A DNA stretch of 64,000 nt from Nostoc sp. C052 (lineage in GTDB: Bacteria > Cyanobacteriota > Cyanobacteriia > Cyanobacteriales > Nostocaceae). Shown here one piece after another: positions 26,803 through 36,101 of the stretch; the first letter of the stretch is position 1, and each line of letters starts with the position of its first letter. The notes beneath the pieces are model-generated. The model was not told the origin of the DNA. It saw only the letters and a program-made list of their open reading frames with translations, and did no database searches. The translations under genes and the position numbers were made by a program. The stretch spans positions 248,001 through 312,000 of the forward strand of contig NZ_CP040272.1 in the NCBI RefSeq assembly GCF_013393905.1, written 5' to 3'.

Positions 26803-27624
26803 TTAGGGTCGATATAACCACAGAGGCAAACCACTAGTAGAGACTTCAAATTCGAGCCAATCAATTCCAGATCGAATTCCTGATGAAACTTGACGACTTC
26901 CTGGTAGAAGGCGACTCAATAAGGGTTTACGTTCTTCTAGGGTATAGCAGAGAGTTTTTTCTGGATCGAGTCCGACTAGTTCTGCTGTCCAGCGACGGGC
27001 ATCTTCTTCTGTGCCCAAGCGATCGACAACACCCAAGGCTAGGGCTTGCTGTCCAGTAAAAATCCGACCATCGGCGAAACTTTTAACAGCTTCTACTGTT
27101 AAAGAACGGCCATCTGCTACCGTTTGGACAAACTGCTGATAACTTGTGTCAATCAACTCTTGCAGGATGATTTCTTCTGGTTGAGTAAGTTGCCGGTCAA
27201 AAGCCAAAATGTCTTTGTAAGGGCCAGACTTAATTACCTGGAAGGAAACACCAATTTTTTCTAGCAAGCGTTCTAAGTTATTTCCACGCAGAATCACACC
27301 AATACTACCCGTAATCGTACCTGGGTTGGCGACGATGTGTTCGGCTCCCATGCCGATGTAGACTCCTCCAGAAGCCGAAATATTGCCAAAGCTAGCGACG
27401 ATTTTGATTTTTTCGCGCAAACGCTTCAGGGCACTGTAGATTTCTTGGGAATCTCCGACTGTACCGCCAGGACTATCGATGCGGAGCAATAATGCCGGAA
27501 ACTTTTTTTCTTCTACAGTTTTCAGGGCTTCTAGGACGCGTTTGCGAGTAGCACCGGCGATCGCACCAGTAATTTCAATCCGCGCAATTTGTTTTTTAAA
27601 CTTGGGCTTAAACGGCCATACCAT
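26803..27624 (-). CDS. sppA: Signal peptide peptidase SppA (short form)
   Basis: A 273-residue Ser/Lys peptidase of the short SppA type that degrades cleaved signal peptides. LLRIDSPGGTVGDSQEIY and SFGNISASGGVYIGMGA (nucleophile serine) are present, then NPGTITGSIGVI and a lysine in SGPYKDILAF that fits the dyad. The short form lacks the second repeat of E. coli SppA. The N-terminal 20 residues are basic (PFKPKFKKQ) with no clear membrane anchor, so membrane association is uncertain. Confidence 0.9.
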   Translation of the reverse strand: MVWPFKPKFKKQIARIEITGAIAGATRKRVLEALKTVEEKKFPALLLRIDSPGGTVGDSQEIYSALKRLREKIKIVASFGNISASGGVYIGMGAEHIVANPGTITGSIGVILRGNNLERLLEKIGVSFQVIKSGPYKDILAFDRQLTQPEEIILQELIDTSYQQFVQTVADGRSLTVEAVKSFADGRIFTGQQALALGVVDRLGTEEDARRWTAELVGLDPEKTLCYTLEERKPLLSRLLPGSRQVSSGIRSGIDWLEFEVSTSGLPLWLYRP

Positions 27625-28168
27625 GAGCTGTCAACATACCTCGTAATAAATTCAATATAAGATGCCTAACGGTCAAACTACCTGCTTTGCTCTGTTAAGA
27701 AACATGAGCAGGCATTGTGAGCATCGGGATTTTAAGGAAATTTTTATATTTTTTAGTGAGTTTTATTTGATATTCTCAATAAATGCTAATCAAATCTTTC
27801 CAGATTGCAGCTAATAAAAAATACCAGACTCTATTTTAGCGTTAACTGGGTAATTTAGAAAGACTATTTTAGCTATTTGAAAAAATAAAAAATTCCTAAA
27901 CCCTTAGTATTATAACTTTTTAAATGGTTGAAAATTAGTTGCCTATAGTCGCACACCTTTACTAGTTGTTAGTAATTAATCATCACTAATAACTAAAAAA
28001 TAATAAATATTTAATCAATTACTTCGACACTCTATTTAATTAATAAAAATTCATTCCGCAGTACTAATGTCTATTGGGGTTAAGGTCGGTAGTACTTTCA
28101 ATCTTGGAAATATCACTTTTTCCTGTCTTCTAAAGCCCAATAATCTTCTGACGAAGCTATCTCACTAC
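27625..28168. other. AT-rich spacer with no recognised gene
   Basis: This stretch between sppA and the next minus-strand gene is AT-rich. I see no convincing open frame, tRNA, palindrome or dispersed repeat in it. It probably holds the sppA promoter. Confidence 0.5.
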
Positions 28169-28465
28169 CTAAGAATCTATTCGTAATATTTGATACCGAT
28201 AATATACGAACATGTCAAACAGTCCCCCAACAAAACTACAGGTCAAGCTAATTACGAATAATCCGCGTAGGGGGGTTCCACTGCCGAAGGTGGCGAGAAA
28301 ACGCATAATCTGAGTAGCGATCGCTTCAGTTAACTCTTGTAAGCCAGGGAAGTGGCCAATGAGGGATAGAAAGAGCAACCCCCCGCCAACGAAGAACATG
28401 GGAACGAGAAAACTAAAAATGATTGTAAGTACTAGGGAGCGGAGAAAGTTAGTCAAAATAGTCAT
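28169..28465 (-). CDS. Small membrane protein, two helices
   Basis: A 98-residue protein with helices at about 8-37 (LVLTIIFSFLVPMFFVGGGLLFLSLIG, read in parts) and 66-88 (LRGLFVISLTCSFVGGLFDM). I do not recognise a named family. Its composition and clean frame suggest a real cyanobacterial protein. The spacer to the next gene (28466-28990) contains a 9-bp tandem array and no other gene. Confidence 0.6.
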   Translation of the reverse strand: MTILTNFLRSLVLTIIFSFLVPMFFVGGGLLFLSLIGHFPGLQELTEAIATQIMRFLATFGSGTPLRGLFVISLTCSFVGGLFDMFVYYRYQILRIDS

Positions 28466-28825
28466 TTAGGACACACTCCGTGAGTAGAGATGACAATAGC
28501 TAGATAGCGGTTTGTCATTTTCTACAATACGTGCGATCGCTCCAGAGCAGACAATCTGTCAAGAATCTTAAGTTTTCATTAAAAGAAAGGGCTATCAGTT
28601 ACAGCCCATGCTGGGCATATTATAAACGGCTTAAATCTACAAAACCCTTGCAAAATTAAGGTTATAGCAAAGGGTATCACTTATTTATTACTTTTTAGCA
28701 CCTTTAATAACAGCTTCATTTTCTGAGAGCATCTTTAATCTAAGTTAATATTCAGCCTTTTTAGGGGAGTGGGGAGTAGGGACAAGGGGAAATTCTTGAA
28801 CAAGTCTCTCCCTTATCTCCCCCTG

Positions 28826-28915
28826 TTCCTTGTCTTCCTTGTCTTCCTTGTCTTCCTTGTCTTCCTTGTCTTCCTTGTCTTCCTTGTCTTCCTTGTCTTC
28901 CTTGTCTTCCTTGTC
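28826..28915. repeat. Ten exact tandem copies of TTCCTTGTC
   Basis: A 9-bp unit is repeated ten times without a mismatch over 90 bases in the promoter-side spacer of the MlaE-type gene. Because the unit is a multiple of three, all six frames stay open through it, so both strands show spurious low-complexity open frames (Asp-Lys-Glu and Leu-Val-Phe repeats). Confidence 0.95.
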
Positions 28916-28990
28916 TCTTCTCAATCCCCATTCCCCATTCCCCATTACTTCCGCTATTCTTAAGGCAGTTACCGAGTTAGCTACAGAACA

Positions 28991-29785
28991 TTGAACCAGA
29001 CTACATCCAAATCCAGTTTAAGGGAATGGAGTCAGCGATTGCTGGCAGCGATTTTTCTGGGTGGGCAAGTACTAGTTCACCTATTGAGAGGCAAAATCCA
29101 TCGGCGCAACACCTTAGAACAAATGGCGGCAGTTGGGCCAGATTCCTTATTTATTGCCCTACTGACGGCTATTTTTGTTGGTGCTGTGTTTACGATTCAG
29201 GTGGCGCGGGAATTTATCAACTTTGGCGCAGGAAACATTATCGGCGGAGTGCTTTCTGTTGCGTTGACGCGAGAACTCGCTCCGGTGTTGACAGCAGTGG
29301 TTTTAGCGGGGCGAGTCGGTTCTGCCTTTGCAGCAGAAATCGGTACCATGCGAGTCTCAGAACAAATCGATGCTATGTTGATGTTGAAAACAGATCCAAT
29401 CGATTACCTGGTTATTCCCCGTGTCCTTGCTTGCTGTTTAATGCTGCCAATTTTAACCCTTCTGTCTTTGGTGACAGGGATGTTTGGGGGATTAATAATT
29501 GCCACAACTATCTACAATCTATCTGATACGGTCTTTCTAGACTCAGCCCGTAACTTTCTTGGTATCTGGGATATTTTTAGCGCCATGATTAAGGCGTGCT
29601 GCTTTGGTATTTTAATCGCCGTAATTGGTTGCAGTTGGGGGCTGACGACAACAGGAGGTGCGAAAGGTGTAGGACAGTCAACTACAACTGCTGTTGTGAC
29701 TGCCTTACTAATTATATTTGTGAGCAACTTCTTTCTTTCTTGGTTGATGTTTCAGGGAACTGGCAGTGCATTCATCGGACTATAA
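28991..29785 (+). CDS. MlaE-type ABC lipid-transport permease
   Basis: A 264-residue permease of the MlaE/TGD1 family with five or six membrane helices. Conserved stretches are AVGPDSLFIALLTAIFVGAV, TRELAPVLTAVVLAGRVGSA and AAEIGTMRVSEQIDAM. The family moves phospholipid between membranes with an MlaF ATPase and MlaD partner, neither of which is next to it here. The apparent start is TTG 28991. A 9-bp tandem array lies about 75 bases upstream of the start and may affect expression. Confidence 0.9.
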   Translation: MNQTTSKSSLREWSQRLLAAIFLGGQVLVHLLRGKIHRRNTLEQMAAVGPDSLFIALLTAIFVGAVFTIQVAREFINFGAGNIIGGVLSVALTRELAPVLTAVVLAGRVGSAFAAEIGTMRVSEQIDAMLMLKTDPIDYLVIPRVLACCLMLPILTLLSLVTGMFGGLIIATTIYNLSDTVFLDSARNFLGIWDIFSAMIKACCFGILIAVIGCSWGLTTTGGAKGVGQSTTTAVVTALLIIFVSNFFLSWLMFQGTGSAFIGL

Positions 29786-29787
29786 AA

Positions 29788-29945
29788 GTGAGGAGTTAGG
29801 AGTTATGAGTTATGAGTTAAAACTTCTCACTCCTAACTCTTAACTCTTAACCATAGATGCTACAGCAGGAAGTAGTGCGTACTGAGAGTTATAAGCTAAA
29901 ACTTCTCACTCCTAACTCTTAACTTCTAACTCCTGACTCCTAGAA
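29788..29945. repeat. Two heptameric repeat hairpins
   Basis: GAGGAGTTAGGAGTTATGAG and its complement (CTCCTAACTCTTAACTC) occur twice in tandem, separated by about 30 bases. They could end transcription of the MlaE-type gene. Confidence 0.7.
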
Positions 29946-30037
29946 TAGGAGATATGCCTACTAAATAAAGCAGGATTTAAGACTTTGACCGAAAACGAAA
30001 AAGATACAAGCCCCTAAATTTATTTATGGAGAAGCAA

Positions 30038-30310
30038 AAAAAATGTATAACGATAGCGCAGCGTAAAGCCTTCTCTACGAGACGCTACGCGAACGGCATG
30101 GCTTCTCTACGAGATGCTGCGCGAACGCTTAGAGCGAGTCTTCTCCCTTGGCGTTAGCCTCTCCCTTTGGGAGAAGGGGAGACGCTAAGAGCGATAGCGC
30201 CGGCGGCAAGCGAGTCATCGAGCGTCACGAGCGTCGTGGCACAGTGAACCAGCGCTGTAGGTAGCTTTCCCGCCGTAGGCGACTGCTTTTCCCGTTGGGC
30301 TACGAAGTCC
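30038..30310. repeat. Cluster of GC-rich dispersed repeats
   Basis: Several nested copies of a unit like CCTTCTCTACGAGACGCTAC and GCGAACGC are stacked here, with GGGAGAAGGGGAGACGC stems and related fragments. The same unit appears near 17220 and 44046. No gene is visible between 29786 and 30378. Confidence 0.7.
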
Positions 30311-30378
30311 GTTTATAAGCCCCTAAATCTATTTATGGGGATCATTAATTTTGAATTTTGAATTCGGAGCGAAGCGAC

Positions 30379-30765
30379 ATGACCAGTTTATTTACTCCTA
30401 ACTCCACATCCACTGTGGAACTCAAGCCTAGTTACAATATACCTATAGTGTTGGTAATTGCCGCGATTCCACTACTTTTGGTACAACCGTGGGTAGGCTC
30501 CATTTTCACATTGTTTGGTTTGTTTCTCATGTTTCAGGCTTTAACGGTGCGTTTGCAATTTACTGTCACCGACTTAGATATTTACAGAAGTGAAAAGTTG
30601 ATTCGGCGCTTTCCCTACCAGGAATGGCAAAACTGGCGGATATTCTGGAATAGAGTCCCCATCCTGTTTTACTTTAAAGAAATTAAAAGCATTCACTTTT
30701 TGCCGATTTTATTTGACCCCAAGACCTTGAAAACTTGCTTAGAACAACGTTGTCCGCGTTTTTAG
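30379..30765 (+). CDS. DUF3119 membrane protein
   Basis: About 128 residues with two close membrane helices (IPIVLVIAAIPLLLV and VGSIFTLFGLFLMFQAL). A PH-like region follows with DLDIYRSEKLIRRFPYQEW and FYFKEIKSIHFLPILFDP. This layout matches DUF3119, found in cyanobacteria and plastids. ATG 30379 is preferred over the upstream TTG because homologues open just before the first helix. It is followed on the same strand by the DUF3086 gene after 136 bases. Confidence 0.85.
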   Translation: MTSLFTPNSTSTVELKPSYNIPIVLVIAAIPLLLVQPWVGSIFTLFGLFLMFQALTVRLQFTVTDLDIYRSEKLIRRFPYQEWQNWRIFWNRVPILFYFKEIKSIHFLPILFDPKTLKTCLEQRCPRF

Positions 30766-30901
30766 GGCGGAGTGCAATCTGTGCTGAGTCGTTTTGATAT
30801 AAACTCGTAACTTAGCACTCATGCTCAGGATTTTTATGGCAGGTCAATTGTAATATTTCTGAAAGCTATTTATTCGCGTCATCGGAATTACACTATTGTT
30901 T

Positions 30902-32176
30902 ATGAACCTAGAGGCATCTCAAACCCCAGAACCAAGTGATGAGCAGTTGACAGAAAAACCAGAAGAGAACAATGCAGTTGAACATCCAGTAAATTCATCT
31001 GTTGAGTCAGTAATAGAAACAGAAGCTATTAGCTCATCAGAAGGCTACACAACTCTTGAGCCACTCATTTCTAATGCAGAAGTTGTAGATTCTACAGTAG
31101 AGCTAACAGAAAATTCAAATGGCGAGTTTGTAGCGCAGTTAGAAGCGGAAAATGTCGCGCTGGGGTCTGAAATAGGATCGGGAAATAATTTATTATATGC
31201 AGAAGCAGAGCAGCGAGTAGCAGAGTTGCAAAGCGCTGAAGCATCTCTTAAGTCAGAAATAGCCAAGCTGCAAGCTTCTTATGAAAACCTGCAAGCACAG
31301 GTGAGTGAAACTCAAACCTCACTGGGACGAATTGTACAAGAGTCACTGTTGCAGTTAGAACAACGCAAGCAAACTCTGCAAATTTCTGTCGAACAACTAG
31401 AACGCCGTCAAGAACGTATCCGCAATGAGATGCGAACCACTTTTGCTGGTACATCGCAAGACTTGGCTATTCGGGTGCAGGGTTTTAAAGACTATCTCAC
31501 GGGTAGTTTACAAGATTTAGCTGTTGCCGCTGAACAGTTGCAACTGACCCCAAGTGTGGTAGAACGAGAAAAACCCGCTGTAAAAGAGGCTAAACCAGTT
31601 GAATCCCAGCCTGGAATACCCCAATTTGCCCAACAGCAGTTTCAAGATACTACTAAGCAAATTCGCCGCCTAATAGACCAATACCGCAATAAACCAGATT
31701 ATTATGGGCCACCGTGGCAACTACGCCGTACCTTTGAACCAATCCATGCTGAACGAATCTCTAACTGGTTTTTTACCCAAGGGGGACGGGGTGGTTTGCG
31801 GACAATGGGTAGCCGCTTGCAGAATATCCTAATTGCCTCAGCTGCAATTTCGATATTACACAAGCTGTATGGCGATCGCGTCCGTACTTTAGTTTTAGCT
31901 AATACACCGGAGCGATTAGGTGAATGGCGGCGCGGCTTGCAAGACTGTCTCGGAATCGGTCGCCCAGACTTCGGCCCAGACCGGGGTGTGGTATTATTTG
32001 AGGCATCTGATGCTCTTGCTCAGAAAGCAGAGCGATTGACGAAAGCCAATCAACTGCCTTTAATTATCATTGACGATTCAGAAGAACAAATAAGTTTGTC
32101 ACTGCTGCAATTTCCCCTGTGGTTAGCCTTTGCTCCTGACCCCAAAACAGTGAGAAACTATGATGATGATTTTTAA
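30902..32176 (+). CDS. DUF3086 protein with long coiled coil
   Basis: About 424 residues. The N-terminal 80 are acidic and low-complexity. A coiled coil runs at about 85-185 (LQSAEASLKSEIAKLQASYE and onward). The C-terminal DUF3086 domain (about 260-420) has YYGPPWQLRRTFEPIHAERI and GIGRPDFGPDRGVVLFE. The family is cyanobacterial and of unknown role. ATG 30902 is chosen over TTG 30896. It sits 63 bases before plsY and is probably co-transcribed. Confidence 0.88.
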   Translation: MNLEASQTPEPSDEQLTEKPEENNAVEHPVNSSVESVIETEAISSSEGYTTLEPLISNAEVVDSTVELTENSNGEFVAQLEAENVALGSEIGSGNNLLYAEAEQRVAELQSAEASLKSEIAKLQASYENLQAQVSETQTSLGRIVQESLLQLEQRKQTLQISVEQLERRQERIRNEMRTTFAGTSQDLAIRVQGFKDYLTGSLQDLAVAAEQLQLTPSVVEREKPAVKEAKPVESQPGIPQFAQQQFQDTTKQIRRLIDQYRNKPDYYGPPWQLRRTFEPIHAERISNWFFTQGGRGGLRTMGSRLQNILIASAAISILHKLYGDRVRTLVLANTPERLGEWRRGLQDCLGIGRPDFGPDRGVVLFEASDALAQKAERLTKANQLPLIIIDDSEEQISLSLLQFPLWLAFAPDPKTVRNYDDDF

Positions 32177-32239
32177 ATGAGTCATTGGTCAAGAGATATT
32201 ACTCTTGACTTTTTTAAATTTTGAATTTTGAATTGTATT

Positions 32240-32920
32240 ATGGCTATTTGGTTAACTCTGTGCGGGGCAATTGTAGTCATAGCTTACTTGCTGGGTTCTT
32301 TTCCCACTGGCTATATTGCTGTGAAGCAGTTAAAGGGTATTGATATTCGAGAAATTGGTTCAGGTTCTACTGGCGCAACTAATGTACTCAGAACCTTGGG
32401 GAAAGGACCAGGAGCATTGGTTTTAGTACTTGATTCCTTAAAGGGAGTATTAGCGATCGCTCTAGTTTACTGGTTGTTCAACTTTGACACAATTCAAAGT
32501 TATATCCCTCCAACGGTAGATGCACAACTATGGCAACCGTGGATTGTAACTTTAACTGGGTTAGTTGCCATCCTTGGACATAGTAAATCAATTTTTTTGG
32601 GCTTTACCGGTGGTAAATCCGTTGCTATTAGCTTAGGGATTTTGTTGGCAATGAGTTGGCAGGTAGGTTTAGCAACAGCGGGTGTGTTTGCCGTGGTTGT
32701 GGCGATATCGCGGATTGTCTCTTTGAGTTCAATAGCAGGTGCGATCGCAGTTTCCATTTTCATGGTACTTTTGCATCAACCCTTACCCTATATTCTGTTT
32801 GGGATTGCTGGTGGATTGTATGTGATTTTGCGCCATCGCACTAATATCGAACGACTGCTCGCAGGAACAGAACCAAAAATTGGGCAACCTGTAGCGACAG
32901 AACCCGAACAAAGTGCATGA
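32240..32920 (+). CDS. plsY: Glycerol-3-phosphate acyltransferase PlsY
   Basis: An inner-membrane enzyme of about 226 residues that transfers acyl groups from acyl-phosphate to glycerol-3-phosphate, the first step of phospholipid synthesis. Conserved motifs are the first-loop LLGSFPTGYIAVK, the substrate loop GSGSTGATNVLRTLGK and GHSKSIFLGFTGGKSVAIS. Five membrane helices are visible. ATG 32240 puts the first helix at the N-terminus; the longer TTG start adds four residues only. Confidence 0.95.
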   Translation: MAIWLTLCGAIVVIAYLLGSFPTGYIAVKQLKGIDIREIGSGSTGATNVLRTLGKGPGALVLVLDSLKGVLAIALVYWLFNFDTIQSYIPPTVDAQLWQPWIVTLTGLVAILGHSKSIFLGFTGGKSVAISLGILLAMSWQVGLATAGVFAVVVAISRIVSLSSIAGAIAVSIFMVLLHQPLPYILFGIAGGLYVILRHRTNIERLLAGTEPKIGQPVATEPEQSA

Positions 32921-33003
32921 TAAATCAGCAGAAGCCAAACTCCCTCTGTGAAACGGGGTTGGGGGAGAAGTTCTTCCACAATTACTGCATTGCTGTTTTG
33001 GGC

Positions 33004-33261
33004 TTATGGACGAACGTTACCTTTAATTAAACGGTGGAAAAGACGGCAAGGCCACAAAAAAGCTCCACAAATGCTTACTGAGGCGATGGCTACCACAATT
33101 CTCCAACTCGAACTAGGCTCAGTAGAAGATTCTGAAGGATTAGCTTGTGTACTTTTAGCGAGTTCTGGCATTGAATGAGATAGCTGACTGGCTGTACTCA
33201 CCCCTTCAATCGCTGCTCCAATTAGATAAGCTACTAGGGCAATTACTAGCCAGTGATTCAT
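33004..33261 (-). CDS. Small two-helix membrane protein
   Basis: About 85 residues from ATG 33261: MNHWLVIALVAYLIGAAIEG forms helix 1, a Ser/Pro/Glu-rich loop follows, and IVVAIASVSICGAFLWPC forms helix 2 before a basic tail. I do not recognise the family. It faces plsY and is preceded by another small minus-strand gene 63 bases upstream. Confidence 0.6.
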   Translation of the reverse strand: MNHWLVIALVAYLIGAAIEGVSTASQLSHSMPELAKSTQANPSESSTEPSSSWRIVVAIASVSICGAFLWPCRLFHRLIKGNVRP

Positions 33262-33324
33262 AATATTGCACTGTTTGAACTCTGAGCGTATGCTTGGCAA
33301 TAACCAATCATTTGATTTATCGTA

Positions 33325-33564
33325 CTAATGATTGCCGCCTTGCCCTAAAGATAATCTGCCTTCAGCCGTATCGCGAATTAGGGGCAGTTTAGATTTTATG
33401 TAAGTGTTGAGAGTTGTATCTGCCTGGGCATCAAGTCCTTGCTTCGCTTTTAACTGCTGGAGGAGCAATTGTATTAAAGCAGCATCATCAAACTGGAGCA
33501 GGGTGCTGACTTGGGTAGATTCGATTACAGCCCAAAGCTGTTGCATCATTTTAGCAGTTACCAT
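33325..33564 (-). CDS. Small hypothetical protein
   Basis: A 79-residue soluble protein, largely helical: MQQLWAVIESTQVSTLLQFD, then LIQLLLQQLKAKQGL and LNTYIKSKLPLIRDTAEGR. It has the look of a conserved cyanobacterial protein, but I cannot name a family. It is probably transcribed with the small membrane protein downstream. Confidence 0.6.
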   Translation of the reverse strand: MVTAKMMQQLWAVIESTQVSTLLQFDDAALIQLLLQQLKAKQGLDAQADTTLNTYIKSKLPLIRDTAEGRLSLGQGGNH

Positions 33565-33740
33565 GAAGCCTGTAACCTCTTAAGCTTTTCTTTATATTTA
33601 CACGAATTTTGAATTTGTGGTTAGTTTTTATCTGAAGATTTATAAAGGTGTAGTTTGCAAAAGCTTGATTAAGTAGGCAGGCATAATTAAATATACAGCA
33701 AAATTCAGAAGTCAGAATGGGCTACGCCCTACTGTGCCAA

Positions 33741-33863
33741 GGGACTTCCAAGAAATAAATTACCCAATCTTGTGGGGTGGACAACATGAGCGCCCAGTCC
33801 ACAGGACGGGCGAGACGCCCACCCCACAAGAGTTAATTGAATATTTTTTTATTTGGAAGTCCC
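33741..33863. mobile_element. Palindromic repeat family A, copy 3 (full length)
   Basis: A 123-bp copy with both ends: GGGACTTCCAAGAAATAAAT on the left and TTTATTTGGAAGTCCC on the right, around the GTGGGGTGGAC...GCCCACCCCAC core. It lies directly downstream of the secretion gene block. Confidence 0.85.
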
Positions 33864-33890
33864 TTATATGAAGCTTTGAGACGAATTATT

Positions 33891-34457
33891 TTATTGTGAA
33901 ACTCTCGCACAAGCTCCTTCTTGACCAGAAGGATCGGGGAAAATTGCTAAAGTATGATATTCAGGACTATCTGTTTTATATATCACTTGAAAAGTATACA
34001 ACTTGTTTTTACCTTGGGCTTCGGTAATAACTGTTAAAAGTGTATTACTAGTGTTAGGAAGTCCAGGAATGTCCAGTTTTTTAATTCGTCTGAGTTGAAT
34101 TACATTCGCAGCTGAGTTTTTACAATCTCCTGAACTAGTATTCGGTTTTAGACCAAACTGCATACATACCGGGCCATCAAAATCCATAGTTACCTGCGAT
34201 GGATCGTTTAACCAAACTTTTTTAATTACTTCTCCAGCCGGAATAAAGCTTAAGTTTGTGCCTTGCTCATACCAAACGTTGATTGTTGGGATTAATCCTC
34301 CTAAACCTTGCGCTTGGCAGGAAAATATAGAACGCAAAACTGCATTATTAGCTACAGCACGACCTACCAATAAGAACATAGCAACCGAGAAAATTAAGGA
34401 AGCTATAGGTAGGAAATAATAATGGGTATTTCCTGGCAATTTAGTATTCTTTTTCAT
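33891..34457 (-). CDS. VirB9/TraK-like periplasmic protein
   Basis: A 188-residue protein with one N-terminal membrane helix (YYFLPIASLIFSVAMFLLVG) and a periplasmic domain. TNLSFIPAGEVIKKVWLNDP and the later NTLLTVITEAQ with LYTFQVIY resemble the N-terminal beta domain of VirB9/TraK secretins. The C-terminal VirB9 domain is missing. It is the last gene of the block, 38 bases after the VirB10-like gene. The assignment rests on this weak pattern plus position. Confidence 0.5.
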   Translation of the reverse strand: MKKNTKLPGNTHYYFLPIASLIFSVAMFLLVGRAVANNAVLRSIFSCQAQGLGGLIPTINVWYEQGTNLSFIPAGEVIKKVWLNDPSQVTMDFDGPVCMQFGLKPNTSSGDCKNSAANVIQLRRIKKLDIPGLPNTSNTLLTVITEAQGKNKLYTFQVIYKTDSPEYHTLAIFPDPSGQEGACARVSQ

Positions 34458-34494
34458 GGTTGCAAATATCTAAAATTGGTATAAATCCTACCTC

Positions 34495-36093
34495 TTAAAA
34501 CTGAGTTACTTGATTAACGTATACTTCAACATTTGTGCCTGCTGGCAAAAACCAAATGTTAGTTTGCTGTGACATTTGAGCGATCGCCTGTTGATTACGT
34601 TGAGCAATTTGGGGTACTACAGAGTTCAAACCACCTTCTACAACCCCGGCTGCAAGGTTGCGTCTGTTCTTAGTGACAGTAGTAATTTGGCTGGAGCTAC
34701 TGGTGGAGCCGTCGGCGTTGGTAACTGTTGAAATAAGTGGTTGGAGTTCAGTATCACTACGATTTATTAACTCTGCCGCTTTCCCAACACCTCCCAAAAC
34801 AAATAGTCCTAGATCCATTGATGCGATAGACGAGCTTTGGCTAGGAAATTTATTGGCTACTAAAGGTTTACCTTGGGTAGCACGAAGAATGATTGCATTG
34901 TTGGTTAAACTTCGTTCTATAGGGTTGCCATTATTTTGCGAGATAACTTTAACTACGTTCATCTGCAAAAGACCTTGTTCGGACAGGGAACTAATTTCAG
35001 CTAGGAATTCGGTGTTTGCAGGTAGAGCCGGAGAACCATCAGTAGATTTGAGCGGTTCTTGCAATCGGATCACAAATACGTTTTTTCCTTCGCCTGTTTC
35101 ACCACCACCGCTTGACTTATTAGAAGTTTCCCCGAATATTGCTGTCGCCAACACCGCTTTGGCACTGGTTCCGACTGCTACAGATTTCTGTCCCTGGGGT
35201 TGAGCTTGACTAACCATAGAAGCTTCTGGTTGTGGGGTTTGCTCAGGACTGGGGTTTGGTGTCTGTGGCTGCGTATTATTCTGTGGCTGGGCATTATTTA
35301 CAGGTTCCAAAGTAGCTATATTACTAGTAGGTTGATTGCTAGCATTTACTTGGCCATAGCTACCTAATTTCGCTAACCTTGCCCACTCTTCAAATGGGCT
35401 TGGTGGAGATGGTGGAGTTATATTAACTACCGGTTGAGTGTTTGGCCTAACAACTGGTAGTTGGGCTGATGTGAAAGGTTGAGAAGGAGTTACACGAACG
35501 ATACGCTCAGTTACCGTCGGAGGTACGTAAGCTGTTGGTGGGGGTGTTGGGATCACTTTTTGTCTAACTGACGGTTGTTGTAAGACTACTGTCGGCGTTG
35601 ATTTGGCAATTCTCAGCTGTTGTTGGGCAGCTTTCACCATCTGTGCTTGTTCAGTCAGGGCTAATTTTGTTTTGAGAGTATCGACTTCAGCTTCTAGCTG
35701 TTGAGATTTAGATTCAGTAGTGGGCTGCTGTTGCACTGGTGCAGAAACAAGATTTTTGGGCTTTTGACTGCTGGTACTCATCAATTTAGATAAAAACACA
35801 CCACCCAACAAAACGATCGCTAAGGTAGCAGCCCCTACCAAGCCTAATTTTGCAAAGGGATTCGATGAGAGGGGTTGCTTAGTCTGAACTTCTTGTGGTT
35901 GAGAAACGGATTCTGGCGGCGTTGCCGAGTCTTCTGAACCTTGGGTAGCGGTAGAAGATTCTTCTTCAAAGCCGACTAACCTTGACATCCGTGATTCCCA
36001 ATCTAAAGATTCTACTTCTGGTTGGCGATCGTCGGTGCTGAGAGTAAATCCATTTTGGGGAGGAGTTTCCGCAGGAATTGAGTATCGAGTCAT
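34495..36093 (-). CDS. VirB10/TrbI-like channel protein
   Basis: About 532 residues. A cytoplasmic N-terminus (1-85) is followed by one membrane helix (LGLVGAATLAIVLLGGVFLS). A Pro/Gln-rich periplasmic stretch occupies about 100-290. The C-terminal beta-barrel-like domain starts near LPANTEFLAEISSL and ends FLPAGTNVEVYVNQVTQF, the typical VirB10 ending. VirB10 links inner membrane and outer-membrane core in type IV secretion. ATG 36093 lies 8 bases after the preceding stop and is chosen over the longer frame. Confidence 0.75.
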   Translation of the reverse strand: MTRYSIPAETPPQNGFTLSTDDRQPEVESLDWESRMSRLVGFEEESSTATQGSEDSATPPESVSQPQEVQTKQPLSSNPFAKLGLVGAATLAIVLLGGVFLSKLMSTSSQKPKNLVSAPVQQQPTTESKSQQLEAEVDTLKTKLALTEQAQMVKAAQQQLRIAKSTPTVVLQQPSVRQKVIPTPPPTAYVPPTVTERIVRVTPSQPFTSAQLPVVRPNTQPVVNITPPSPPSPFEEWARLAKLGSYGQVNASNQPTSNIATLEPVNNAQPQNNTQPQTPNPSPEQTPQPEASMVSQAQPQGQKSVAVGTSAKAVLATAIFGETSNKSSGGGETGEGKNVFVIRLQEPLKSTDGSPALPANTEFLAEISSLSEQGLLQMNVVKVISQNNGNPIERSLTNNAIILRATQGKPLVANKFPSQSSSIASMDLGLFVLGGVGKAAELINRSDTELQPLISTVTNADGSTSSSSQITTVTKNRRNLAAGVVEGGLNSVVPQIAQRNQQAIAQMSQQTNIWFLPAGTNVEVYVNQVTQF

Positions 36094-36101
36094 GGTAGAG
36101 C

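Noticed and set aside
28826..28915. CRISPR-like array
   Set aside because: Units are 9 bp with no spacers between them, and there are no cas genes in the window.
28745..28963. Low-complexity open frames on both strands across the 9-bp repeat (Asp-Lys-Glu and Leu-Val-Phe runs)
   Set aside because: The frames stay open only because the unit length is a multiple of three. There is no ribosome site or protein-like flank.
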